From Streptomyces sp. NA04227 (GTDB taxonomy: Bacteria; Actinomycetota; Actinomycetes; Streptomycetales; Streptomycetaceae): 64,000 bases of DNA. This document shows, in pieces, positions 26,150 to 33,386 of the stretch. Every line of letters starts with the position of its first letter. Position 1 is the stretch's first letter. The stretch spans positions 3,089,001 to 3,153,000 of the forward strand of contig NZ_CP054918.1 in the NCBI RefSeq assembly GCF_013364195.1, written 5' to 3'. The notes beneath the pieces were generated by a model that worked only from the letters and a program-made list of their open reading frames with translations, ran no database searches and had not been told where the DNA came from. The position numbers and the translations under genes are program-made.

Positions 26150-26695
26150 CTACGACGCGAGGAGTGGCGCGCGCACCAGGCGGTTGGCGAAGGTCGACAT
26201 CGTGTACGTGCCGATGCCGAGGACGACCTCCAGCGCCTGCTCGCGGGTGAACCCGGCGTCCAGGAAGGCCCGCAGTTCACCGTCGGCGACCCCACCCGCC
26301 GAGGCGAGTACGGCAAGGGTGAACTGCCGTACCGCCTCCAGCCGTTGATCCTCCTGCGGGCCCATCTCCTGGGCGGCGGCGACGAGTTCGTTGGCGGCCC
26401 CGAGCTCCCGCAGCCGCGCGGTGTGCAGTTGGACACACAGACCGCAGCCGTTGCGCGCCGCGACGGTCATGATGACGATCTCCCGGGCCAGCGGTTCGAG
26501 CGTGCTCTGCTCGAAGGCGGCGCTGAGCCGGAGGAACCCGCCCAGCAGTGCGGGCGACTCGGCCAGCCGCCCCACCGCGACGGGCAGACTGCCACGCGCC
26601 CGCGCCACGGCCTCCATGGCGGGCCTCGCGGCAGCGGGCGCGGATTCGAGAGTGTGCGTCGTGAACGCGGAAGTGGTCGGCGCGGTGTTGGTCAT
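26150..26695 (-). CDS. AhpD-like carboxymuconolactone decarboxylase-fold protein
   Basis: 181 residues from the ATG at 26695, preceded by GGGGGAG. The core motif EIVIMTVAARNGCGLCVQLHTA has the CxxC pair and following His typical of alkylhydroperoxidase-type proteins of the CMD family, which reduce peroxides by thiol chemistry. It is divergent from a MarR-type regulator starting 52 bp away, a common arrangement for peroxide or electrophile-responsive genes. Repeats of GCCGGGTTGCT lie just downstream of its stop. Confidence 0.85.
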   Translation of the reverse strand: MTNTAPTTSAFTTHTLESAPAAARPAMEAVARARGSLPVAVGRLAESPALLGGFLRLSAAFEQSTLEPLAREIVIMTVAARNGCGLCVQLHTARLRELGAANELVAAAQEMGPQEDQRLEAVRQFTLAVLASAGGVADGELRAFLDAGFTREQALEVVLGIGTYTMSTFANRLVRAPLLAS

Positions 26696-26733
26696 GACTC
26701 CCCCTGGTTCCTGCTTCTGGGTCCCGTTGTCCC

Positions 26734-26755
26734 TAAAGTGGTCAACATGGTTGAC
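26734..26755 (+). promoter_or_regulatory. leaderless promoter and overlapping MarR operator
   Basis: TAAAGT (26734-26739) ends 7 nt before the ATG of the MarR gene. GTCAAC-ATG-GTTGAC (26741-26755) is a perfect palindrome centred on that ATG, and a further GGTTGAC half-site lies at about 26774. A bound dimer would block transcription start and possibly the divergent AhpD promoter. Confidence 0.65.
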
Positions 26756-27289
26756 GAAAAGAAAGTAAACCAGGTTGACGAATTCCGCAACGGCGGCGCC
26801 CCCGGCCCCGGTGCGGCGGGCCCTGACCCCACCCCCGGCTGGGAGCTCCCGATCCTCCTCTTCGCCGGGTTCCGCACCCTCATCGACCGCACCCACGCCA
26901 CCCTCGCCGAACAGGGCCACCCGGACCTGCGCCCGGCGTACGGCTACGCCCTTCAGGCCGTGGGGATGCACGGGGCCACGTCCACCGAGATCGGCAAGCG
27001 GCTCGGCGTCTCCAAGCAGGCGGCGGGCAAGACCGTCGACCGCCTCGTCGCCCTCGGCTACGCCACCCGCTCCGCCGACCCCGCCGACGCCCGCCGCAAA
27101 CTCGTCCGCCTCACACCGCACGGCCTCGACGCACTCGCCCGCTCCGCCGCCGTCTTCGAGCGCCTGCGCACCGAGTGGGCGGCCGACCTCGGCATCGAAC
27201 GGGTACGGGACCTGGAGGCCGCGCTGCGCCGGGTGGCGGCGCCGGAGTCCTTCCGCCTGGACGCGGCGGGCTGGTTCGGCGGGGCATGA
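26747..27289 (+). CDS. MarR-family transcriptional regulator
   Basis: 180 residues. Winged helix: GATSTEIGKRLGVSKQAAGKTVDRLVALGYATRSADPADARRKLVRLTPHG, with the DxRRK wing typical of MarR. The N-terminal ~30 residues are Asp/Gly/Pro-rich. It likely represses itself and the divergent AhpD-like gene; the operator candidate covers its own start codon. The effector is probably an oxidant or phenolic compound, by analogy with other MarR/AhpD pairs. No Cys is visible in the DNA-binding domain, so thiol-based sensing is not supported. Confidence 0.88.
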   Translation: MVDEKKVNQVDEFRNGGAPGPGAAGPDPTPGWELPILLFAGFRTLIDRTHATLAEQGHPDLRPAYGYALQAVGMHGATSTEIGKRLGVSKQAAGKTVDRLVALGYATRSADPADARRKLVRLTPHGLDALARSAAVFERLRTEWAADLGIERVRDLEAALRRVAAPESFRLDAAGWFGGA

Positions 27290-27334
27290 GAACTCCTGTA
27301 CCCACCGGGGCAGTTCGTTCGGATTTACGCGTTA

Positions 27335-27403
27335 CCGGGCGCCCCTACCTATCGTTGAACACGGCGGCTGCATGCACTCAGGCGGCAGCGGGGAGGAGCC
27401 ACC
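27335..27403 (+). repeat. duplicated leader of the Uma2 genes, copy 1
   Basis: The block running from CCTATCGTTGAAC through GCATGCACTCA to GGGGAGGAGCC recurs at about 28130-28193 with few changes. TATCGT in it could be the shared -10 element. Confidence 0.8.
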
Positions 27404-27994
27404 ATGACCGTCGTAGCGAACGACAGGATCGAGATGGCCGACAGCGGTGAAGAGCTCACCTTGGACCGGATGTTCGAGGTGCTCGAAACGATGCCCGTCC
27501 CCGAGGGAACCAAGGCCGAGATCGTCGGGGGAAACATCTTCATGTCGCCGCAGCGGGACACCCACTGGGAGATCATCGCGGACGTCTACGAGCAGTTGCG
27601 GGCCAAGTACCCCCGCAACCGCCTGAAGTCCGACGTACGCGTCGACTACCCGGGCTTCCTCAACGGCTTCGCCAGCGACATCACGGTCCTGGCCGAAGGA
27701 GCGACGAAAACCGCGCAGGGCCGCTGGCGGCACCAGGACGTGGTCTGCGTGGTCGAGGTGATCTCCAAGGGCACCGCCCACAACGACTACGACCCCAAGA
27801 AGACGGCATACGCACTGGCCGGAATCCCGGTCTACCTGATCGCCGACCCGTACCAGGGCAGGTGCCACGTCCACACCTCCCCCAAGGGCGACGACTACGC
27901 GACCGAGACCAGGGCGACGTTCGGCCAGGACCTCGACCTGCGGGACACGGAGATCGGCCTCGTCCTGCACACCGGTGACTTCCCCCGCGACTGA
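27404..27994 (+). CDS. Uma2-family (DUF820) PD-(D/E)XK-like protein, copy 1
   Basis: 196 residues, ATG with GGGGAGG just upstream. Uma2 proteins are small putative restriction-endonuclease-fold proteins, abundant and often multi-copy in Streptomyces and cyanobacteria, with no settled role. Visible active-site candidates: Glu in AEIVGGNI, Asp in FASDITVL, and the VVEVISKGTAHNDYDPKKTAYALAG block with Glu and Lys. It is the first of two tandem copies sharing an almost identical leader, N-terminus (MTVVANDRIEMADS) and C-terminus (LVLHTGDFPRD). Confidence 0.85.
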   Translation: MTVVANDRIEMADSGEELTLDRMFEVLETMPVPEGTKAEIVGGNIFMSPQRDTHWEIIADVYEQLRAKYPRNRLKSDVRVDYPGFLNGFASDITVLAEGATKTAQGRWRHQDVVCVVEVISKGTAHNDYDPKKTAYALAGIPVYLIADPYQGRCHVHTSPKGDDYATETRATFGQDLDLRDTEIGLVLHTGDFPRD

Positions 27995-28129
27995 CCGCCA
28001 ACGCCCTTTGCCTGGAAGGCACTCGGCTACGCATCGGTATGACGCAGCGCTGCCCTGACAACTCCAGCGCATCGAGTGAGGAACTCCCGTTCGACTTGGG
28101 TTGGTCAGTTCGGAAAAGACCGTGACCCG

Positions 28130-28193
28130 GCGGCCGTACGTATCGTTGAACCCGGCGGCTGCATGCACTCACGCGGCAGCGGGGAGGAGCCAC
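28130..28193 (+). repeat. duplicated leader of the Uma2 genes, copy 2
   Basis: Nearly identical to the leader of copy 1 at about 27335-27403, including GCGGCTGCATGCACTCA and the Shine-Dalgarno. The similarity continues into both coding regions. Confidence 0.8.
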
Positions 28194-28787
28194 ATGACCG
28201 TCGTAGCGAACGACAGGATCGAGATGGCCGACAGCGACGACGAACGGGACCTCGACGAGATGTTCGCGGCCCTCGAGCGGATGCCTGTGCCCCCGGGATA
28301 CAAGGCGGAGATCGTCGAGGGGGCCATCCACATGACGCCGCAGCGCGACGTCCACTGGAACATCATCCGCAGGATCGTCCGAGCCGTGGAGGACACCTTC
28401 GGCATGGACGTTCTGGTGTTCTCGGACGTCCGGATCGACTTTCCGGGCGGCATGAACGGCTTCGCCCCGGACGTGGCGAAGCTTCGCTCGGGCGCCGTGA
28501 AGAGCGAACGGGGGCGCTGGCGGCACGAGGACGTCGAGTTCGTCGCGGAGGTGATCTCCCGGAACACGGCGTCCAGTGACTACGGCCCGAAGCTCGCGAC
28601 GTACGCGGCGGCGGGTGTGCCGGTCTACCTGATCGCCGATCCGTATCTGGGCCGCTGCCACCTGTTCACCGAGCCGAAGGACGACGGGTACACGCAGGAG
28701 CTGCGGGTGCCCTTCGGTACGGATCTGGACCTGAGCCGTACGGCCCTCGGACTCGTCCTGCACACCGGTGACTTCCCCCGCGACTGA
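28194..28787 (+). CDS. Uma2-family (DUF820) PD-(D/E)XK-like protein, copy 2
   Basis: 197 residues, ATG at the same distance from GGGGAGG as in copy 1. Active-site candidates are retained: AEIVEGAI, FAPDVAKL and FVAEVISRNTASSDYGPKLATYAAAG (the motif Lys is shifted). The middle of the protein has diverged from copy 1 while both ends are nearly identical, consistent with an older duplication whose ends are kept alike by recombination or selection. Both copies appear intact. Confidence 0.85.
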   Translation: MTVVANDRIEMADSDDERDLDEMFAALERMPVPPGYKAEIVEGAIHMTPQRDVHWNIIRRIVRAVEDTFGMDVLVFSDVRIDFPGGMNGFAPDVAKLRSGAVKSERGRWRHEDVEFVAEVISRNTASSDYGPKLATYAAAGVPVYLIADPYLGRCHLFTEPKDDGYTQELRVPFGTDLDLSRTALGLVLHTGDFPRD

Positions 28788-28838
28788 CCGCCTCGCGCCC
28801 TTGCCTAGAGCGCACTCCACGCCGTTGGCTTGAGGACC

Positions 28839-29828
28839 ATGAAGTACACGCAGCTTGGACGTACGGGACTCAAGGTCAGCCGGATCGTGCTCGGGACGAT
28901 GAACTTCGGGCCGCAGACCGACGAGGCGAGCAGCCACTCGATCATGGACGCGGCGCTCGCCGCGGGGGTCAACTTCTTCGACACCGCCAATGTGTACGGC
29001 TGGGGCGAGAACAAGGGCCGCACCGAGGAGATCCTCGGCACCTGGTTCGCCAAGGGCGGCGGCCGCCGCGACAAGACGGTGCTCGCCACCAAGGTCTACG
29101 GGAACATGGGCGCCGACGGCGCCGCCTGGCCCAACCACGACAAACTCTCCGCCGCGAACATCCGGCGCGCGGTGGACGCCAGCCTCAAGCGGCTGCAGAC
29201 CGACCACATCGATCTGTACCAGTTCCACCACGTGGACCGGCGCACCCCGTTCGAGGAGATCTGGCAGGCCATCGAGGTCCTGATCCAGCAGGGCAAGATC
29301 CTCTACGCGGGCTCCTCCAACTTCCCCGGCTACAAGATCGCCCAGGCCAACGAGACCGCCGCCCGCCACGGCCGCCTCGGCCTGGTCAGCGAACAGTGCC
29401 TCTACAACCTCGCCGAACGCCGCGCCGAGATGGAGGTGATCCCCGCCGCCGAGGAGTACGGACTCGGCGTCATCCCCTGGTCCCCCCTGCACGGCGGGCT
29501 GCTAGGCGGCGTCATCAAGAAGGAGAGCGAGGGCTCCCGGCGGGCCTCCGGCCGCAGCGCGGACGCGCTCGCCAACACCGCGGTGCGCGCCCAGGTCCAG
29601 GCGTACGAGGATCTGCTCGACAAGCACGGCCTGGAGCCCGGCGAGACGGCGCTCGCCTGGCTGCTCACCCGCCCCGGGGTGACCGGACCGATCGTCGGCC
29701 CGCGCACCGAGGAGCAGCTCACCTCCGCCCTGCGCGCGGTGGAGGTCGAACTGTCGCAGGAGGTCCTGGACGGTCTCGACGAGATCTTCCCGGGGCCGGG
29801 GGCATCGCCGGAGGCGTTCGCCTGGTAG
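28839..29828 (+). CDS. aldo/keto reductase
   Basis: 329 residues from the ATG at 28839 (GAGG just upstream); a TTG 9 bp earlier is an alternative. NADPH-dependent AKR barrel with the full catalytic tetrad: Asp and Tyr in FFDTANVYGWG, Lys in LATKVYG, His in YQFHHVD. The C-terminal GPIVGPRTEEQL is the cofactor phosphate-binding part. It resembles the YajO/Tas-like group acting on aldehydes or sugar-derived carbonyls; the natural substrate is unclear. It stands alone, with 51 bp between it and the Uma2 gene. Confidence 0.92.
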   Translation: MKYTQLGRTGLKVSRIVLGTMNFGPQTDEASSHSIMDAALAAGVNFFDTANVYGWGENKGRTEEILGTWFAKGGGRRDKTVLATKVYGNMGADGAAWPNHDKLSAANIRRAVDASLKRLQTDHIDLYQFHHVDRRTPFEEIWQAIEVLIQQGKILYAGSSNFPGYKIAQANETAARHGRLGLVSEQCLYNLAERRAEMEVIPAAEEYGLGVIPWSPLHGGLLGGVIKKESEGSRRASGRSADALANTAVRAQVQAYEDLLDKHGLEPGETALAWLLTRPGVTGPIVGPRTEEQLTSALRAVEVELSQEVLDGLDEIFPGPGASPEAFAW

Positions 29829-29958
29829 GGCGTACGGGAGTGTTTCGCCTGGTGGTGGGGTTGCCGGAAACGCGCGGCGGCCCGTGCGGGCGGGACATCC
29901 TCCCGTGCACACGTGGTGGCGGGCGGCGGGGGGGGGCGGGCTGCGGGCTGCGGACCGG

Positions 29959-30048
29959 CTAGCGTCCGGCCGCCGCCGCCACGGCGACCACGACGAACAT
30001 CAGCACGAGCACCGAGGCCATGATCCGGTTACGGGTCTTCGTCTTCAC
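29959..30048 (-). CDS. 29-residue single-span membrane peptide
   Basis: GTG start at 30048, 10 bp after the thpR stop on the same strand. The peptide has a basic N-terminus (MKTKTRNRIMAS) and one hydrophobic segment of Val/Leu/Met/Ala to near its end. Length, charge and position are what a small membrane protein co-transcribed with thpR would show. No clear Shine-Dalgarno, so support comes from composition and position only. Confidence 0.45.
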   Translation of the reverse strand: MKTKTRNRIMASVLVLMFVVVAVAAAAGR

Positions 30049-30058
30049 GTACCCGAGA

Positions 30059-30616
30059 TTAACGTGCCGCTCCGAGGCGCCATCCGCCGACCTTCTCGTA
30101 ACGCAGGCGGGCGCCGTCCGCGCCGCCCGGCAGATTGCTGCGGACCAGGGCCACCTCCTCGACCTGCCAGGTGGTGCCGCGGAAGTCGTCGAGCAGGGCG
30201 GCGTACGCCGCGAAGTCGGCGTGACCGCCGCTGCGGGCCAGGGTCAGGTGGGGGCGGTAGCCGCGGTGCTCGCGCCTGTCCTCGGGCAGCGCCTGCTGGG
30301 TGCGCCCGGCGAGCCGGGTCAGGGCGGCGGTGTCGCCGCTCGCCCCGGCCCACAGTGCCCGCCCGCCGAAGTGGCCGCCGCCGGCCACGGCGAGCGGGAA
30401 CGGCTCGGACTCGGCCGCGGCCCCCGCGAGGAACCGGGACAGGCTCCGCACCTCCTTGTAGGGCACCTCGCCGTAGAACGCGAGCGTGAAGTGCCAGCCC
30501 TCCTCGGACATCCAGCGCAGCCGATCGGCCCCCGGCAGATCGCGCAACGGGGCTGCGGCGCGGGCGAGTTCGGCGACCACGTCGGGCGGCGGCAGGACCG
30601 CGGCGAAGAGTCTCAT
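30059..30616 (-). CDS. thpR: RNA 2',3'-cyclic phosphodiesterase
   Basis: 185 residues. A 2H-phosphoesterase with the two diagnostic HxTx motifs: WHFTLAFYGEV (about residue 48) and YRPHLTLARSG (about residue 129). Enzymes of this type hydrolyse 2',3'-cyclic phosphate RNA ends to 2'-phosphates and were first described as 2'-5' RNA ligases. N-terminus MRLFAAVLPPPDVV is typical. Normal length. Downstream is a putative 29-residue membrane peptide. Confidence 0.9.
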   Translation of the reverse strand: MRLFAAVLPPPDVVAELARAAAPLRDLPGADRLRWMSEEGWHFTLAFYGEVPYKEVRSLSRFLAGAAAESEPFPLAVAGGGHFGGRALWAGASGDTAALTRLAGRTQQALPEDRREHRGYRPHLTLARSGGHADFAAYAALLDDFRGTTWQVEEVALVRSNLPGGADGARLRYEKVGGWRLGAAR

Positions 30617-30749
30617 GCCGGTACTCTGCCGTGCCCCGCCGCTACCGTCCGCACCGGGTCCGTATCGGGTCCGCAGGGGCTACGTACTCGCGCCCAACCC
30701 GCTCAGGCCCGGGCCGCTGAGGACCCGGGCCGCGCGGAACCCGTCCCGC

Positions 30750-32348
30750 TCAAGCCGCCGTAGCCAACTCTCGGCGCGGCACCAGGCACACCTGCGGATG
30801 GTGGTGGTGCCAGCGCACGGTGACGCGCATGCCGCCCGCGCGGGCGAGGGCGAGGCCGACGCCCGCCGAGGCGAGGGCCGAGACCAGGCCCGCGACGGCG
30901 AAGCTGATCCGGGCGCCGTAGGTGTCGGTGACCCAGCCGAACAAGGGCGCCCCGAGCGGCGTACCGCCCACGAAGACCATCATGAACAGGCTCATCACGC
31001 GGCCCCGCATGGCCGGTTCCACGGCTGTCTGCACCAGCGAGTTGGCGGTGACGTTGACCGTCAGGCCGAGCATGCCGAGCGGCACGAGCAGCGCGGCGAA
31101 CAGCCAGAAGGCCGGGGCGAAGGCCGCCAGGATCTCCAGCAGGCCGAAGGCCACCGCGGCCAGGACGAGCAGCCGCAGCCTGCTCGCGCCGCGCCGGGCG
31201 GCGAGCAGCGCACCGGCCAGCGAGCCCGCGGCCATCAGGGTGTTGAGCATGCCGTACGTACCGGCGCCCGCGTGGAAGACGTCGTCGGCGAAGGCCGAGA
31301 GCCAGATCGGAAAGTTGAAGCCGAGGGTGCCGATGAAGCCGACCAGGACGATCGGCCACAGCAGTTCGGGCCGCCCGGCCACATAGCTGAGGCCCTCCCG
31401 GAGCTGGCCCTTGGCGCGCGGGGCACGTTCGACCTTGTGCAGTTCGGCGGGCCGGATCAGGAGCAGGCCGATGATCGGGGCGATGAAGGACAGACCGTTG
31501 GCGAGGAAGGCGTAGCCGGAGCCGACGGCGGTGATCATGACACCGGCGACGGCCGGGCCGATGAGCCGGGCGGACTGGAAGTTCGCGGAGTTCAGGCTGA
31601 CCGCGTTGGCGAGCTGCCCCGGTCCGACCATCTCGGAGACGAAGGTCTGCCGCGCCGGGTTGTCCACCACGGTGGCCATACCGAGCAGGAAGGCCGTCGT
31701 GTACACGTGCCACACCTCGACCCGTCCGCTCAGCGTGAGCGCGGCGAGCGCGAGTCCGGTCAGCCCCATCGCGGCCTGGGTGACAAGCAGCAGCCGCCGC
31801 TTGGGCAGCCGGTCGACGAGCAGGCCGCCGTACAGGCCGAACAACAGCATCGGCAGGAACTGCAGCGCCGTGGTGATACCGACGGCCGCGGAAGAGCCGG
31901 TGAGGCTGAGCACCAGCCAGTCCTGGGCGATGCGCTGCATCCAGGTGCCGGTGTTGGAGACAACCTGCCCGGTGAAGAAGAGCCGGTAGTTACGGACCTT
32001 CAGCGAGCTGAACATGCCCGTACGGGCGGACTTGTCGTCGCGGTGGCTCGCACGGACGGTCTTGTCGTCGCCGTGACTGGTACGCGCGGTCTTGTCGTCG
32101 CCGTGGCTCGCACGGACGGTCTTGTCGAGGCTCGTACGGGCGGTGTTGCCACGGCTCGTACGGCCGGTCTTGTCATGCGGGGTGGAGCTGGAGTCACGCG
32201 GGGTGGATACGGAGTCGTGCGAGGTGGATATGGCGTCGTGCGGGGTGGAGCTGGAGTCAGGCGGGGTGGATATGGAGTCATGGGGGGTGGACAGGGAGTC
32301 GTGGGCGGCTGATGCGGGGTCGGAGTCTGCTCCGGATCCCGTACTCAA
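30750..32348 (-). CDS. MFS transporter (EntS-like) with repeat-bearing N-terminal extension
   Basis: 532 residues. TTG start chosen because AGGAGG precedes it at good spacing. Residues 1-111 are hydrophilic and made of two kinds of tandem repeat (heptads of the STPHDS type, then RASHGDDK-type units). From MFSSLKVRNYRLFFTGQVVSNTG the protein is a standard 12-helix exporter of the MFS_3/enterobactin-exporter type, with the loop motif GGLLVDRLPKRRLL. An internal ATG at 32015 would give a normal-length transporter. It follows a MarR-type gene by 57 bp on the same strand, so the two likely form an operon. Confidence 0.88.
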   Translation of the reverse strand: MSTGSGADSDPASAAHDSLSTPHDSISTPPDSSSTPHDAISTSHDSVSTPRDSSSTPHDKTGRTSRGNTARTSLDKTVRASHGDDKTARTSHGDDKTVRASHRDDKSARTGMFSSLKVRNYRLFFTGQVVSNTGTWMQRIAQDWLVLSLTGSSAAVGITTALQFLPMLLFGLYGGLLVDRLPKRRLLLVTQAAMGLTGLALAALTLSGRVEVWHVYTTAFLLGMATVVDNPARQTFVSEMVGPGQLANAVSLNSANFQSARLIGPAVAGVMITAVGSGYAFLANGLSFIAPIIGLLLIRPAELHKVERAPRAKGQLREGLSYVAGRPELLWPIVLVGFIGTLGFNFPIWLSAFADDVFHAGAGTYGMLNTLMAAGSLAGALLAARRGASRLRLLVLAAVAFGLLEILAAFAPAFWLFAALLVPLGMLGLTVNVTANSLVQTAVEPAMRGRVMSLFMMVFVGGTPLGAPLFGWVTDTYGARISFAVAGLVSALASAGVGLALARAGGMRVTVRWHHHHPQVCLVPRRELATAA

Positions 32349-32405
32349 GGTGGTGCCTCCTGGTATGTGCGTGGTGTGCGTGGTCCTCCGCGCCGCGGTC
32401 CGGCG

Positions 32406-32891
32406 TCAGAGGTGGGCGAGCTTCTCCAGTACGGGGGCGGCGGCACGGAGCTTGTCCCACTCGTCCTCGTCGAGGCCCTCCACCAGCGTGGCCAGCCAGG
32501 CGTTCCGCTTGCGGCGGCTCTGTTCGAGCATGGCCTCGGCCTGCTCGGTCTGGGTGACGACCTTCTGACGGCGGTCCTCGGGGTGCGGCTCGAGATGGAC
32601 CAGTCCCTTGGCTTCGAGCAGGGCCACGATGCGGGTCATCGACGGCGGCTGTACGTGCTCCTTGCGCGCCAGCTCGCCGGGGGTGGCCGAGCCGCAGCGG
32701 GCCAGGGTGCCGAGCACCGACATCTCGGTCGGGCTCAGCGACTCGTCGACCCGCTGGTGCTTGAGCCGCCGCGACAGCCGCATGACGGCGGAGCGCAGGG
32801 CGTTGACAGCGGCTGGGTCCTCGGTGGCCCGCGGGGTACGGCCCGCGTCCTGGCCGTGGGAAAGGTCCGGCATGTTGTTAGGGTAGCTCAT
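32406..32891 (-). CDS. MarR-family transcriptional regulator
   Basis: 161 residues, ATG at 32891; a second in-frame ATG follows 6 codons later. HTH: LSPTEMSVLGTLARCGSATPGELARKEHVQPPSMTRIVALLEAKGLVHLEPHPEDRRQKVV, with the wing EDRRQKVV. Likely autoregulated through two adjacent 13-bp TTAG-N5-CTNA sites that cover its start codon, and controls the downstream MFS transporter. The usual role of this gene order is drug or toxin-induced efflux. Confidence 0.88.
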   Translation of the reverse strand: MSYPNNMPDLSHGQDAGRTPRATEDPAAVNALRSAVMRLSRRLKHQRVDESLSPTEMSVLGTLARCGSATPGELARKEHVQPPSMTRIVALLEAKGLVHLEPHPEDRRQKVVTQTEQAEAMLEQSRRKRNAWLATLVEGLDEDEWDKLRAAAPVLEKLAHL

Positions 32892-32903
32892 TAGCCTGCC
32901 TAA
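32878..32903. promoter_or_regulatory. two abutting MarR-type operators
   Basis: TTAGGGTAGCTCA (32878-32890, imperfect) and TTAGCCTGCCTAA (32891-32903, perfect TTAG/CTAA arms) lie end to end over the MarR start codon. The 13-bp spacing puts the two sites little more than one helical turn apart. Confidence 0.6.
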
Positions 32904-33014
32904 GGACCACTCGTTTCCCGCCGCTGTGGCACACCCATCACATCCTCACTCGTACGAGTGAGACGGTTGCGGAAAGTGAGTCCGCGCGCGCCGGGTGCCC
33001 GGGACGCTGGAGGC

Positions 33015-33200
33015 ATGGCATCGACAGTGCTCAGCCTGCGACTGGACAGTGAGCTGCTCGACCGGCTCAAGGGACATGCGGCCAAGCGCGGCATGAGCGT
33101 GCAGGACTACGTGGTCCGCACGCTCGTACGCGACGACTTCGACGAGCGTTTCCACGCCGCCGTGGACGAGACGGAGAGGTTCTACCGCTCGGTTGGTTGA
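33015..33200 (+). CDS. ribbon-helix-helix DNA-binding protein
   Basis: 61 residues, ATG with GGAGG upstream. Residues 4-45 have the CopG/Arc ribbon-helix-helix pattern: beta strand TVLSLRLDSELLDRLK, then AKRGMSVQDYVVRTLV. No toxin partner follows on the same strand, so it is more likely an orphan regulator than half of a toxin-antitoxin pair. The stop codon lies within the first unit of a short tandem repeat. Confidence 0.75.
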   Translation: MASTVLSLRLDSELLDRLKGHAAKRGMSVQDYVVRTLVRDDFDERFHAAVDETERFYRSVG

Positions 33201-33260
33201 CCGCGGTGGGTTGAACGCGGGTGATTGACCGCGGTGGTTGACCGCAGTGGTTGACGACCG
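33195..33260 (+). repeat. GGTTGACCGCGGT-type short tandem repeat
   Basis: About five degenerate units of GGTTGACCGC(G/A)GT start at the RHH stop codon and fade out toward 33300. Confidence 0.8.
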
Positions 33261-33386
33261 CAGGTCGAAGGCGGCGGATTGACGGCGGCGGGTTGACCCC
33301 CGCCGCCCCCGCTGCCTCCGCCGCCTCCGCCGCCACCTCAGGCCCATCAGGTGTTCAGGCCCCTCAGGCCCCGCAGCCCCCTCGGC

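Noticed and set aside
33195..33300. CRISPR-like repeat array
   Set aside because: Units are about 13 bp, directly adjacent and degenerate; there are no spacers and no cas genes.
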